Origin: Phaeobacter sp. A36a-5a
GTDB taxonomy: Bacteria > Pseudomonadota > Alphaproteobacteria > Rhodobacterales > Rhodobacteraceae
Direction of reading: 5' to 3'
Length of the DNA: 64,000 nt
Assembly (NCBI RefSeq): GCF_037911135.1
Contig: NZ_JBBLYU010000001.1
Location: 1,798,001 to 1,862,000 of the forward strand
Positions 35,178 to 44,645 of this stretch are shown here, piece by piece. The position numbers and the translations under genes are program-made. Position 1 is the stretch's first letter, and each line of letters starts with the position of its first letter. The notes below the pieces were generated by a model. It saw only the letters and a list, made by a program, of their open reading frames with translations, was not told where the DNA came from and made no database searches.

Positions 35178-37983
35178 GGCCTGTCGCCCCCTCTCTCTCC
35201 AATGCGGCGGCGATGATGTCACCGCATCTGCCGTAGCTCTCGGTCAGCGTCGCCTCCAGCGCGGCGAGATCGTCATAGCCGGTGCTGCGACACAGAAAGA
35301 GCGCGCCGCCCTCTCCCAATGTCCGTGCATCAATTGCCTTGCCCGAGACCAGCCGCGCCGCCGTCTGTACCGACCAGAATAGATCATAGCCGCGCTGCAA
35401 TTCCGCTGCATCTGCGGCATCCAGCCAGCCACAGGCGACAGCGCCCGCCAGTCCGGCGGCCACGTCCTGCCCGGTGGCATCGCTCAGCAGGACCCCGGCC
35501 TGGGCGATCAGCTCGATATCCATCAGCCGACCCGCGCCGGTCTTGGCGTCCCAGGGACCTGTCGGCACCTTGGCAGCGGCCAGACGGGCGCGCATTTTGG
35601 CGACCTCGGGCAGGATCGCCGCGCGGCTGCGCGGCGCCCCGAGAAAACCCGCTCGAAATGCGTTGATATCCTGCGCCAGCCCCTCCGCACCCGGTGCTGG
35701 CACAGCCGCCATCACCCGCGCCCGGGTCAGCGCCAGATGTTCCCAGACCCAGGCGTCATTGCGCTGATACGCGCAGAAGCTCTCGAGGCTCGTGGCCACC
35801 GGGCCTTGGGTGCCGGAGGGTCGCAACCGCATGTCCACCTCATAGAGCTGCCCCTGCGACATACGCGCAGTCAGCGCCGTGATCAGCGCCTGGGTCAGCC
35901 GCGCATAATACGGGCGTGTCGCCAGCGGTCGCGGCCCCTCCGAGGCCTCCGCGGTTCCGGGGTCATAAATCACGATCAGGTCGAGATCCGACAGCGCATT
36001 GATCCGCCCCGCACCCAGCGATCCCATGGCCAGAACCGCCGCCCCGCGCCCTGGAGGCGTTCCGTGTTTCTTTGCAAACTGCTGCAGGACAACCGGCGCC
36101 ACCCCGGCAATCACCACCTCGGCCAGTTCGGCATATTGCGCCCCTGCGGTGGCAGCATCGATCAGCCCGCGCAGATGATGCACCCCGATACGGAAATGCC
36201 ACTCCTTGCACCAGCGCCGGGTGGCATCCAGCTGGGTTTCATAATCCTCTTCCTGCGCCAGCACCGCCGCAAGCGACTGGCAGAGCCCCTCCCGCTTGGG
36301 CCAGTCACTGAAGAACGAGCCGCCGATCACAGCATCGAATACCCCGGAATTACGCGACAGATAGCTCGCCAGCGTACCAGAGGTGCCGACAATATCTATC
36401 AGCAAATCAATCAGTTGCGGGTTGGCTTCAAAGAGTGAAAACAGCTGCACACCGGCAGGCAGCCCCGCCAGGAACCCATCCAGCGCCACCAGCGCCTCGG
36501 CCGGCTGGGCGGTGCGGGACAGTCGCGCCAGCAGCTCCGGTTTCAGCCGCTCGAATATCTGCGCACCGCGCGCCGAGCGCAGCGCAGGATAGGTCGGCCA
36601 GCGCGCCAGGATATCGCCATCCAGAGCCTCCGGCACCGCCGCGGCCGGTTGCGGCCTTGGCACATCCGGGGCAAAGAACCCCTCGGTCAGCTCATGCACC
36701 TCCTGCAACCGCCCACGGATCTCCGCCTGCAGCGCCTGCGGGTCGCGGTCCATCAGACAGGCAATCCGGGCAATGCCATCTTCGGACTGCGGCACCCGGT
36801 GGGTCTGGGCGTCATGCACCATCTGGATGCGGTGCTCCACCTCGCGGTGGGCAATGTAATGCGCGCTGAGCTGCGCGCAGGCCTCCTGCGGCACCCAGCC
36901 CTTGGCCGCGAGCGCGGTCAGCCCATCGAGCGTGCCGCGCTGGCGCAGGCTCTCATCCCGCCCGCCGGCGATCAGCTGTCGGGTCTGGGTAAAGAACTCG
37001 ATTTCGCGGATGCCACCACGCCCCAGTTTCATGTCATGGCCGGGCACCGTCAGTGGCCCGCCGGTCCCCTTGTTTTCGCGGATCCGCAAACGCATGTCAT
37101 GGGCGTCCTGAATAGCCGCGAAATCCAGATGCCGCCGCCAGACAAAGGGGCGCAGCGTCTGCAGGAACTCGGCCCCCGCCTTCAGATCCCCGGCGCAGGG
37201 GCGCGCCTTGATATAGGCGGCGCGCTCCCAGGTGCGCCCGAGGCTCTCGTAATAGCGCTCCGCCGCCTCCATCGCCATGGCCACCGGTGTAACCGCCGGG
37301 TCGGGCCGCAAGCGCAGATCGGTACGGAAGACATAGCCGTCGGCAGTGCGTTCGCTCAGTACCGTGCACATGTTGCGCGTCGCCCGCACCATGCCCTGAC
37401 GCGCCTCATAGAAGTCGGCCGGATCAAACCGTGTCTCGTCAAACAGGCAGATCATGTCGATGTCGGAGCTGTAGTTCAGCTCATAGGCGCCCATCTTGCC
37501 CATGGCCAGCAGGGTCAACCCGCCGGCGGTCTCCACATCGGCCTCGGTCAGGCCCGGCAGTTTCTGACGGCGGATCAGTGCGGCAATTTCCGCCTTGATC
37601 GCCCGATCGGCGCAGAGTTCGGCAAATTGCGTCAGCGCCGTGGTCACCTGCATCAGATCCCAGGCCCCGGCCAGATCGCAAAGCCCGCTCAGCAGCGCAA
37701 GTCGGCGCTTGGCCTGCCGCAGCCCCGGCTTCAGCTGATCCGGTGCCAAACCGCGCACAGCCTCCATGATCTTACCAAGCGCGACCAGCGGATCCGCCAG
37801 TGCGGGCGCCAGCCAGGTGGCCTCGCGGGTGATCAGCTCCTTCAGATAGGGGCTGGAGCCCGCCGCCCCTGCGACCAGGCGCGCCTCATCGCCGCCAAGG
37901 TCCGGCACAAGCGCAAGCGCATCGCCGGCCAGATCCGCATCAAATGCCCGTGGAAGGCGCTGAATATCAATCGACTGTCCCAT
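35167..37983 (-). CDS. glnE: Glutamine synthetase adenylyltransferase/deadenylase
   Basis: 938 residues from the ATG at 37983; an upstream GTG at 38031 is possible. Both nucleotidyltransferase domains are intact: the N-terminal deadenylase (MGKMGAYELNYSSDIDM near residue 170) and the C-terminal adenylyltransferase (MGSLGAGRINALSDLDL near residue 670). It controls GlnA activity in response to PII. Length matches the family. It is the first gene of a two-gene unit with a 97-residue protein. Confidence 0.95.
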   Translation of the reverse strand: MGQSIDIQRLPRAFDADLAGDALALVPDLGGDEARLVAGAAGSSPYLKELITREATWLAPALADPLVALGKIMEAVRGLAPDQLKPGLRQAKRRLALLSGLCDLAGAWDLMQVTTALTQFAELCADRAIKAEIAALIRRQKLPGLTEADVETAGGLTLLAMGKMGAYELNYSSDIDMICLFDETRFDPADFYEARQGMVRATRNMCTVLSERTADGYVFRTDLRLRPDPAVTPVAMAMEAAERYYESLGRTWERAAYIKARPCAGDLKAGAEFLQTLRPFVWRRHLDFAAIQDAHDMRLRIRENKGTGGPLTVPGHDMKLGRGGIREIEFFTQTRQLIAGGRDESLRQRGTLDGLTALAAKGWVPQEACAQLSAHYIAHREVEHRIQMVHDAQTHRVPQSEDGIARIACLMDRDPQALQAEIRGRLQEVHELTEGFFAPDVPRPQPAAAVPEALDGDILARWPTYPALRSARGAQIFERLKPELLARLSRTAQPAEALVALDGFLAGLPAGVQLFSLFEANPQLIDLLIDIVGTSGTLASYLSRNSGVFDAVIGGSFFSDWPKREGLCQSLAAVLAQEEDYETQLDATRRWCKEWHFRIGVHHLRGLIDAATAGAQYAELAEVVIAGVAPVVLQQFAKKHGTPPGRGAAVLAMGSLGAGRINALSDLDLIVIYDPGTAEASEGPRPLATRPYYARLTQALITALTARMSQGQLYEVDMRLRPSGTQGPVATSLESFCAYQRNDAWVWEHLALTRARVMAAVPAPGAEGLAQDINAFRAGFLGAPRSRAAILPEVAKMRARLAAAKVPTGPWDAKTGAGRLMDIELIAQAGVLLSDATGQDVAAGLAGAVACGWLDAADAAELQRGYDLFWSVQTAARLVSGKAIDARTLGEGGALFLCRSTGYDDLAALEATLTESYGRCGDIIAAALEREGATGHDE

Positions 37984-38347
37984 CCGCAGACACTGGGGTG
38001 AGACGCCGCCGTCGTCAATTGAGGAAACCACCCTTTGGCCCTGCCAGAGTTCAAAAGTTTACGTAAGGTAAGGAATACCGGAATAGCCCTTTTATGAATG
38101 AGACATTAATGCTGGTACTGCGGCTGCGCTCAAGTTCCGGGGGCATGTCAGACAGCGTCTTAGTAACCAGTGCACCAGTGACCGACCGGCACCCTAGTAT
38201 TGCCAAAATGGCGATACAACGCGTGTTCAGGTCATCGGATATGTATCACAAAGTCTGACAGCAAAGCGCAGCCGTTTATCTCCCGTTAGCCACAAAATCA
38301 TCAATAAATAAAAACATATCAACAGGTTACTTGTTTCGATCTGCGAA

Positions 38348-38368
38348 AATGTGAAAAATGTTTACATG
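38348..38368. promoter_or_regulatory. Operator-like dyad, copy 1
   Basis: AATGTGAA-N5-TTTACATG, an inverted repeat (ATGTGAA against TTTACAT with one mismatch). The same element recurs 59 bp downstream with a different spacer. The TGT and ACA arms are 11 bp apart, which fits the T-N11-A form of LysR-type sites. The regulator is unknown. Confidence 0.5.
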
Positions 38369-38406
38369 CAGGCTTGAAACCGTGTGAGGGCAGTCCGATA
38401 TTCCAT

Positions 38407-38427
38407 AATGTGAAGCGCATTTACATG
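38407..38427. promoter_or_regulatory. Operator-like dyad, copy 2
   Basis: The outer 8 bp on each side are identical to copy 1 at 38348-38368, with a different 5-bp spacer (GCGCA against AAATG). Conserved arms around a free spacer suggest selection for protein binding. It ends 36 bp before the DUF2852 start. Confidence 0.5.
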
Positions 38428-38463
38428 GACGCCGAACCTCGCAACGTTAACCTGGAGACCCCG

Positions 38464-38931
38464 ATGACGAGTTACACCTCTACCGCCCCGCACCCGTCCG
38501 AACAGGGCTGGTTTTCCCGCAGTGAATCCTGGCTCGACAGCAAAGGCAAAGGCGCCTGGATTGCCGCCATGGTCCTCGGCTTCGTCTTTTTCTGGCCGGT
38601 TGGCCTCGCCCTGTTGTTTTACATGATCTGGAGCAAGCGCATGTTCTCGAAATCCTGCACCACACGCCGTAAATCCTGGGCCCGTCATGGCATGTCCGCG
38701 ATGACCCCGTCCGGCAACAGCGCTTTTGACGCCTACAAGGCCGATACGCTGCAACGGCTGGAGCAGGAACAGCATGATTTCGAAGCCTTCCTGCAACGTC
38801 TGCGGGCTGCAAAGGACAAATCGGAGTTCGATCAGTTCATGCACGAACGCGCGCTGCAGAACGACGATGAGGCCATCGAAATCGATGATGCAGAGGATGA
38901 CGCGGACAGCCCGCGCAGCAAGCGTCACTGA
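38464..38931 (+). CDS. DUF2852 membrane protein
   Basis: 155 residues. One strong helix (about 34-55, AAMVLGFVFFWPVGLALLFYMIW) is followed by basic, then acidic and coiled segments. KADTLQRLEQEQHDFEAFLQRLRAAKDKSEFDQFM is the DUF2852 hallmark, and the C-terminus is very acidic. I start at 38464, which has GGAG upstream; ATG at 38425 is an alternative but would place copy 2 of the dyad over the start. Function unknown. A GC hairpin without a T-tract follows at 38941-38963. Confidence 0.85.
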   Translation: MTSYTSTAPHPSEQGWFSRSESWLDSKGKGAWIAAMVLGFVFFWPVGLALLFYMIWSKRMFSKSCTTRRKSWARHGMSAMTPSGNSAFDAYKADTLQRLEQEQHDFEAFLQRLRAAKDKSEFDQFMHERALQNDDEAIEIDDAEDDADSPRSKRH

Positions 38932-38940
38932 CCAGCGCCA

Positions 38941-38963
38941 GCTCCGCCCGCATTGGGCGGGGC
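38941..38963 (+). terminator. GC-rich hairpin after the DUF2852 gene, no clear T-tract
   Basis: GCTCCGCCC, a 5-nt loop, then GGGCGGGGC forms a 9-bp stem (one G-U). No T-run follows, so it may be a weak terminator or an mRNA 3' stabiliser. Confidence 0.35.
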
Positions 38964-39103
38964 CTATCCCGGCGGGAGCGGCCTGGCGCCATAGCTGATG
39001 ATCAGCCCTCGTGTCAGCCGCCACCCTGGCCAGACGGCCAAACCATGAGCCCGGTTCCCCGCCCCGGTTCTTTCGACCCCGTTATCGCGATAAGGAAGCT
39101 TTG

Positions 39104-39535
39104 ATGACCGCCCTGCCCGATCCAGACTACCAGGCTGATTTCTATCAGCTGGTCCCTGCCAAACGTCTGTTTGCCTGGCTTATCGACAGCCTGTTGATCA
39201 CCGTTCTTGCCAGTATCGCCGTGGTTTTCACCGCCTTTACCGGGCTGTTCATCTGGCCGCTGCTCTATCTGGTGATCGGTTTCATCTATCGTGCTGCAAC
39301 CATCGCTTCTGGTTCCGCGACCTGGGGCATGGCCGTCGCAGGCATCGAATTGCGCGACCTGTCGGGACGCAAGCTCGACGGTCAGGGCGCATTGCTGCAT
39401 ACCGCCGGATATACAGTCTCCATGGCCTTCCCGCTGCTGCAGGTGATCTCCATCCTCATGATGCTGATGTCCGCGCGCGGTCAGGGGCTGACGGATGCGG
39501 TGATGGGCACCGTCATGCTGAACCGGCGCCGCTGA
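39104..39535 (+). CDS. RDD-family membrane protein
   Basis: 143 residues with three or so helices. The RDD motif appears as KRLFAWLIDSLLITVLASI (Arg and Asp in the first helix), then SATWGMAVAGIELRDLSGRKLD and GQGLTDAVMGTVML. I start at 39104, which has AAGGAAG upstream. RDD proteins are small integral membrane proteins of unclear function, some linked to ion transport. It lies between the DUF2852 gene and bpt. Confidence 0.88.
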   Translation: MTALPDPDYQADFYQLVPAKRLFAWLIDSLLITVLASIAVVFTAFTGLFIWPLLYLVIGFIYRAATIASGSATWGMAVAGIELRDLSGRKLDGQGALLHTAGYTVSMAFPLLQVISILMMLMSARGQGLTDAVMGTVMLNRRR

Positions 39536-39743
39536 TCCACCGTCTGGTTCAAGGCGAAGATGGGCAATCTGTAAACCTTAATCCCAACTGGCCTCTTGGC
39601 GCAGTGCGATGGCATTGCTATCATTCAAGATAACCCTGTGGCCAGAATGCCCCGATCTGTCAGCGGCTCCGTGATCAGTACTCGGCGCCCGCGCGACACT
39701 CGGGGCCATTTGTGCCAAGCCCAAACGGACACCTGACCGCCTG

Positions 39744-40565
39744 ATGCGCCACACTCTGCCGATTGCCCCACAGTTCTACGTGACTGCGCCGCAGCCCTGC
39801 CCCTATCTGGCAGATCGGATGGAGCGCAAACTGTTCACCGCCCTGCAGGGCGATGGTGTCGAACAGCTCAACAACAGCCTGTCGCAGCAGGGATTCCGTC
39901 GCTCGCAGAATGTTCTGTACCGGCCATCCTGCTCCGATTGCTCCGCCTGCCTGTCTGCCCGGATCAATGTCGCCGCCTTCACCGCCAGCCGGGGGCAGAA
40001 ACGCACGTTGAAACGCAACGCCGGGCTGGATCGGCGCGCGACCTCTCCCTGGGCGACCGAAGATCAATATGCGCTGTTCCGCAACTACCTCGACAGCCGG
40101 CACGCCGATGGCGGCATGGCCGATATGGATGTCTTCGAATATGCCGCCATGATCGAGGAGACGCCCATTCGCAGCCGCGTCGTCGAATATATCGACCGCG
40201 ACAGCAACGCGCTGACGGCGGTGTCGCTGACCGATGTGCTGGAGGATGGGCTGAGCATGGTCTATTCCTTCTATCGGCCCGATCTGCCGCAGAACTCGCT
40301 CGGCACCTTCATGATCCTGGATCACATCGACATCGCGCGCGAGGCCGGGCTGCCCTATGTCTACCTCGGCTATTGGGTGCCAGGCAGCGCCAAGATGGGC
40401 TACAAGGCGAAGTTCACCGGGCTTGAAGTCTATCATCGCGGCGCCTGGCAGCCGATGACCGATCCCGACGCCTTTGATGACACGGCGCACCCGCTGTCGA
40501 CCGATCCGATTGCGGAACAGGTCGCTAATATTCACCTGCCGGAATCGCGCAGCCACAGCAGGTAA
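39744..40565 (+). CDS. bpt: Leucyl/arginyl-tRNA-protein transferase
   Basis: 273 residues of the ATE1/Bpt family, which adds leucine (or arginine) to N-terminal Asp or Glu and marks proteins for ClpAP. The N-terminal Cys region reads [17 protein letters not shown], then [18 protein letters not shown]. The catalytic-fold patterns [17 protein letters not shown] and [20 protein letters not shown] are complete. It ends 4 bp before the VOC gene. Confidence 0.94.
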   Translation: MRHTLPIAPQFYVTAPQPCPYLADRMERKLFTALQGDGVEQLNNSLSQQGFRRSQNVLYRPSCSDCSACLSARINVAAFTASRGQKRTLKRNAGLDRRATSPWATEDQYALFRNYLDSRHADGGMADMDVFEYAAMIEETPIRSRVVEYIDRDSNALTAVSLTDVLEDGLSMVYSFYRPDLPQNSLGTFMILDHIDIAREAGLPYVYLGYWVPGSAKMGYKAKFTGLEVYHRGAWQPMTDPDAFDDTAHPLSTDPIAEQVANIHLPESRSHSR

Positions 40566-40569
40566 CCCA

Positions 40570-40953
40570 ATGCAATCTCTTCATGCCGTGACGCTGATCG
40601 TCCCGGACTACGACAGCGCGATCGCGTTTTACTGCGGCACCCTCGGATGGCAGCTGGCCGAAGATGTCGATCAGGGGCGCAAGCGCTGGGTCCGGATCCT
40701 GCCGCCGGGCGCCCGTGAGGGCAGCCTGATCCTGGCCCGGGCCGACAGTGATGCCCAAAAGACCATCATCGGCAATCAATTTGGCGGCCGCGTCGGATTG
40801 TTCCTGCACACCGATGACTTCGCCCGAGACCATGCCGCCATGCTGGCCGCAGGCGTCACCTTCGACGAAGCACCCCGCCATGAACCCTACGGATGGGTTG
40901 CGGTCTGGCGCGACCCGTTCGGCAACCGCTGGGATCTGCTCCAGCTCACCTGA
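40570..40953 (+). CDS. VOC-family (glyoxalase/dioxygenase fold) protein
   Basis: 127 residues. It shows the beta-alpha-beta-beta-beta repeat, with SLHAVTLIVPDYDSAIAFYCGTLGW at the start and AVWRDPFGNRWDLLQL at the end. Metal-ligand positions include His 5 and Glu 103, the latter in the segment FDEAPRHEPYGW. The specific reaction is unknown. It starts 4 bp after bpt, so the two are likely cotranscribed. A strong terminator follows at 41115. Confidence 0.88.
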   Translation: MQSLHAVTLIVPDYDSAIAFYCGTLGWQLAEDVDQGRKRWVRILPPGAREGSLILARADSDAQKTIIGNQFGGRVGLFLHTDDFARDHAAMLAAGVTFDEAPRHEPYGWVAVWRDPFGNRWDLLQLT

Positions 40954-41114
40954 ACCGCAGGGCGCCGGTCCCATTCGGCACCGCCCCTTCAGCTGCCATC
41001 GGCAAACGGCTGCATGGCCAATCTTCTGGCGTCAAATATCCCGGGGTGAATGCGCCGCATGGCGCAGAGGGGCAGCGCCCCTGTTTCTGCTTTCGCCCCG
41101 GTGCCGACATGAAA

Positions 41115-41140
41115 AAAGGGCCCCGCAAGCGGGGCCCTTT
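41115..41140. terminator. Bidirectional intrinsic terminator, perfect stem
   Basis: AAAGGGCCCCGC, a two-base loop, then GCGGGGCCCTTT, with further A residues on the left. It separates the convergent VOC gene (plus) and the TRAP large permease gene (minus). Confidence 0.93.
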
Positions 41141-41161
41141 GTCGTCTTTGGCTGATTGCAA

Positions 41162-43519
41162 TCAGTTTGGCATCAGCGCCGGCACGATTGTCACGATGGA
41201 GGGGAACATCCACAGGATCCCCAGACCCACCACCTGGATCAGCACAAATGGCAGGATCCCGCGATAGATATGGCCTGTGGTCACCTCCTTCGGTGCCACC
41301 CCGCGCAGATAGAACAGCGCAAATCCAAACGGCGGCGTCAGGAACGACGTCTGCAGGTTCACCGCAACCATGATGGTCACCCACTTCGGATCGAAGGAGC
41401 CGCCGTAGATCACCGGCCCGACAATCGGGATCACGATGTAGATGATCTCCAGGAAGTCGAGCACGAAGCCAAGGATGAACAGCACCACCATCACGATCAG
41501 GAAGACCTTCAGCTCGCTGTCAAAGCTCTTGAGGAACTGCTGGATATAGTGTTCCCCGCCAAAGGAGATCACCACCAGATTGAGCAGCTGCGAGCCGATC
41601 AGGATGGTGAAGACCATCGACGTGACCTTGGCCGTTTCGCGCACCACCGGTGTCAGCACCCCGCCCTTAAACAGCACCCAGCAACCGTAGAGCAGCCCGA
41701 AGAGCGCAAAGAGATAGGCGCCATAGGCCACACCAAAGGCGATAATGGTCTCTGCCGAAACCCCATCCTGCCCATTGATCCGCAGATCGAAGTTGACACC
41801 AACTAGGATACAGATCGCCACCGCAAGGGTTGCCCAGATGATGATCCAGCCGGATTTCCCCTGGTCCTGCAGCTTGCGGTAGGCCGCCAGCATGATGGCG
41901 CCCCCAGCCCCCAGCGCCGCAGCGGGCGTCGGGTTGGTGATGCCGCCCAGAATGGACCCCAGCACCGCAATGATCAGGATCAGCGGCGGGAACACCACGC
42001 GGATCAGATCATTCTGTGAACTGCGCACCGCCGCGACCTTGCACCCATAGAGCGCCAGGAGGCTTGGCAGCGCGATCAGCAGCACGGTGACCCCGGGCGT
42101 CGTGGTCGGTGAAATTGCCACGATATCGACCAGCGCAATCAGCAGCACGCCAATCGCCCCCAGGATCAAGGGCTTGGGATCCCGCGAGGGCGAAACCCCG
42201 CGACCAACCGCCAGCGTCAGCCCCATCAGCACCATCAGCACGGTCAGACCGGTGCCAATCGGAGCCGCGGCTTCGATCTTGGCGACACGGGCTGCGGCCA
42301 TCTCGTCCTCGGTCAGCTTGGTTGCCTGGGCAACGCCGCCTGCGTCGTCGATGCTCTTCTGCTCGGCGACGGCGGCATCCCAGGCCTCCTGGCCATGCAG
42401 GTCAATCATTGCCGCCTGACAGTCCGCAGCCACATTGGTGCGCAGCGATGCCGTCTGCCCCGCATCGGAGAAGGTCGAAACCGTGATGTTCTGGCTACCG
42501 ATCAGGTTCACCTGGCCCAGCAGCAACGCACCTGCAATCAGCGCCACCGGCACACCGAGGAACCAGGTGAGGCCTTCGCCACGGGTGATCGGCTCGCCAG
42601 TACCGCCCTCAAGCACAACTGCCGGAGCTTTTTCCGGATTCAGCAGCGCATAGCCAAAGGCATAGAGCGCATAGAGAAGCGCCAGCAGGATACCCGGCAG
42701 CAGCGCGGCCTGGAACAGCGTCCCGACCGAAACAACCGCTGGCTCACCCAGATAGGTCAGCGCATCGGAGCAGCCGAATTCCTGCGCACGGGTTTCCTGT
42801 GCGGTGGAATAGAGATCCCCCGCAAGCGTGCCCAGAAGAACGATCACGATGGAGGGCGGAATGATCTGCCCCAGCGTGCCCGAGGCGGCGATCACACCGG
42901 TCGCCAGTTCCGGCGAATAGTTGTTGCGCAGCATGGTGGGCAGCGCCAGCAGGCCCATGGTCACCACGGTTGCGCCGACGATCCCGGTGGAGGCCGCAAG
43001 GAAAGCGCCCACAACCACGATGGAAACTGCCAGACCGCCGGGCAGCGGACCAAAGACGCGCGCCATGGTGGTCAGCAGGTCGTTGGCGATCTTCGACCGT
43101 TCCAGCGTGATGCCCATCAGGACGAACATCAGCACTGCCAGCAGGGTCTCGATCGAGGCACCGGCCAGAACCCGTTCGTTCATACGGTTCACGACAAAGG
43201 AGATGTTGCGGTCCATCGCAACTTCCCAACCCTGCGGGAACACCGCCTCGGCGACCCGTGGCAGTTCAGGATATCTGAACACCGATATGACATCCGGCTT
43301 GACGCCGGAGCCCACCAGGTCGCGATAGACCTGCGACGAGGTGTCGATGGCCTGGTGAACCAGGATCCCGGCACTGTCGAGCGCCGCAATGATCCCGAAG
43401 GAGATGATGCCGGCTCCGCCAATGGCAAAGGCCACTGGAAAGCCGGAGAGAATGCCTCCGAAAAGGCAGAAGAAGACAATGATCAGGCCGATTTCAACGC
43501 CATCAAGTCCGAATAGCAT
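41162..43519 (-). CDS. TRAP transporter large permease (DctM type) with a large internal insertion
   Basis: 785 residues against roughly 430 for ordinary DctM. The N-terminal part (about 1-295) and C-terminal part (about 505-785) match the DctM core, for example GVIAASGTLGQIIPPSIVIVLLG, GGITNPTPAAALGAGGAIML and LQTSFLTPPFGFALFYLRG. Between them is an extra segment (about 300-505) with added helices and a soluble, acidic stretch (DAAVAEQKSIDDAGGVAQATKLTEDE). Such long forms occur with the mannitol/chloroaromatic-type TRAP group. It lies 16 bp after the small permease. Confidence 0.9.
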   Translation of the reverse strand: MLFGLDGVEIGLIIVFFCLFGGILSGFPVAFAIGGAGIISFGIIAALDSAGILVHQAIDTSSQVYRDLVGSGVKPDVISVFRYPELPRVAEAVFPQGWEVAMDRNISFVVNRMNERVLAGASIETLLAVLMFVLMGITLERSKIANDLLTTMARVFGPLPGGLAVSIVVVGAFLAASTGIVGATVVTMGLLALPTMLRNNYSPELATGVIAASGTLGQIIPPSIVIVLLGTLAGDLYSTAQETRAQEFGCSDALTYLGEPAVVSVGTLFQAALLPGILLALLYALYAFGYALLNPEKAPAVVLEGGTGEPITRGEGLTWFLGVPVALIAGALLLGQVNLIGSQNITVSTFSDAGQTASLRTNVAADCQAAMIDLHGQEAWDAAVAEQKSIDDAGGVAQATKLTEDEMAAARVAKIEAAAPIGTGLTVLMVLMGLTLAVGRGVSPSRDPKPLILGAIGVLLIALVDIVAISPTTTPGVTVLLIALPSLLALYGCKVAAVRSSQNDLIRVVFPPLILIIAVLGSILGGITNPTPAAALGAGGAIMLAAYRKLQDQGKSGWIIIWATLAVAICILVGVNFDLRINGQDGVSAETIIAFGVAYGAYLFALFGLLYGCWVLFKGGVLTPVVRETAKVTSMVFTILIGSQLLNLVVISFGGEHYIQQFLKSFDSELKVFLIVMVVLFILGFVLDFLEIIYIVIPIVGPVIYGGSFDPKWVTIMVAVNLQTSFLTPPFGFALFYLRGVAPKEVTTGHIYRGILPFVLIQVVGLGILWMFPSIVTIVPALMPN

Positions 43520-43535
43520 GGGGGCTGTCCCTTAT

Positions 43536-44462
43536 TTAATGCGCGCCTTCATAGGCTTCTTCACCTTCACCAAGGCTGTCCTTGTCGAGGTGTTTGTTCT
43601 CGCTGCCGGGGCCTTCCACAAACTCAAGATACGAGCGGTAGAAAAACGCGATGGCATGCAGGAAGACGATACCGGCGAATGTCACCAGAAGGATCTTGAA
43701 CAGGAAGTATCCGTTGAACCCATTGGGGCTGAAGCCGATGGTCTCGATGTTCCAGCGCAGCGCGCGGGATTTCATCACCAGACGCTCCAGCGTGTCCGAG
43801 GCCGAGGGCTTCGGCACGATCAGGTGGCGCCACAGGAAGTACCAGCCATACATCCAGGTCAGCACCGCGGCGGGCATCATGAAGATCAGCGATCCCAGCA
43901 TGTCAACCATCCGCTTGGCCCGGAAGCTGATGCCGGAGTAGATCAGATCGACCCGCACGTGGCCGCCCTGCACAAAGGTGTATGTGACACAAAGGCAGAC
44001 CACCAAGGCATTGTAAAGCTTCAGTTCTTCTGCGAACCAGCTGATGTCTTTTTCCAGCGCGATACCCAGACCAAAGCTCATGTCCGGGCGCGCAAACACC
44101 CGCTGCATGAAGACGATGATGATCTGTTGCAGCACCATCAGAAGACCTGCCCAGGCAAACAGCCGACCCAGCGTGTTGGCAAAGCCCTCCAGTCCGCGCA
44201 CGACCCCCCACATGATGGAGCGGCGATACATGCCGACCGCCGTCAGCACCAGAAACGCGGTGAAGACAACAAAGAAGAACTCAACCGACCCGCCATAGTA
44301 GACGAACCGCATGATGGAAGCCTTGTCCGACCAGTCGAGCCAGAGCTGCGGGTTGGCGACGGCATAGCCGAAGTTGTAAAAGGCGCCCGCGATGTTCTGT
44401 ACCAGCCAGATCAGGCCGTCCAGTAAGGTCCCGAAAAAGGAAACGCCACTTTCGTCCTGCAT
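43536..44462 (-). CDS. TRAP transporter small permease (DctQ type), enlarged
   Basis: 308 residues, clearly longer than the usual 160-200. The DctQ core is in the middle (VVCLCVTYTFVQGGHVRVDLIYSGIS, RAKRMVDMLGSLIFMMPAAVL). Extra helices precede it and an acidic tail ends it. It starts at the ATG at 44462, with GAGGGAAAA upstream. It sits between the binding-protein gene and the large permease gene and is part of the secondary, ion-driven uptake system. Confidence 0.88.
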   Translation of the reverse strand: MQDESGVSFFGTLLDGLIWLVQNIAGAFYNFGYAVANPQLWLDWSDKASIMRFVYYGGSVEFFFVVFTAFLVLTAVGMYRRSIMWGVVRGLEGFANTLGRLFAWAGLLMVLQQIIIVFMQRVFARPDMSFGLGIALEKDISWFAEELKLYNALVVCLCVTYTFVQGGHVRVDLIYSGISFRAKRMVDMLGSLIFMMPAAVLTWMYGWYFLWRHLIVPKPSASDTLERLVMKSRALRWNIETIGFSPNGFNGYFLFKILLVTFAGIVFLHAIAFFYRSYLEFVEGPGSENKHLDKDSLGEGEEAYEGAH

Positions 44463-44596
44463 TTTTCCCTCGAATAAATGCGTGCAGCGCGGGCGGTCTG
44501 GATCGTCATCATAGGGATAATAATCAGGCCGCACGGATCCTGGGACCCGATGGACACTAATGGCGCGAGCCATCCGTGTCGGCTGCTATTGCGAAA

Positions 44597-44622
44597 GGAT
44601 CCCCCGCCGATGCGGAGGATCC
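44597..44622 (-). terminator. Stem-loop between the TRAP binding-protein gene and the permease genes
   Basis: On the minus strand, GGATCCTCCGC, a 4-nt loop, then GCGGGGGATCC forms an 11-bp stem (one G-U) followed by TTTCGC. It lies 24 bp after the binding-protein stop, inside the operon. It probably acts as a partial terminator or mRNA stabiliser, giving more binding protein than permease, as is usual for such operons. Confidence 0.7.
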
Positions 44623-44645
44623 GATTGAACCCACTCTTGGGGCGG

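Larger units (their letters stand above)
37984..38463. promoter_or_regulatory. 480-bp AT-richer intergenic region, divergent promoters
   Basis: This region between glnE and the DUF2852 gene is visibly AT-richer than the flanking genes, especially 38280-38430. It holds no plausible coding frame. Two copies of a 21-bp dyad lie in its right half (annotated separately). I see no tRNA or terminator here. A small RNA cannot be excluded. Confidence 0.55.
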
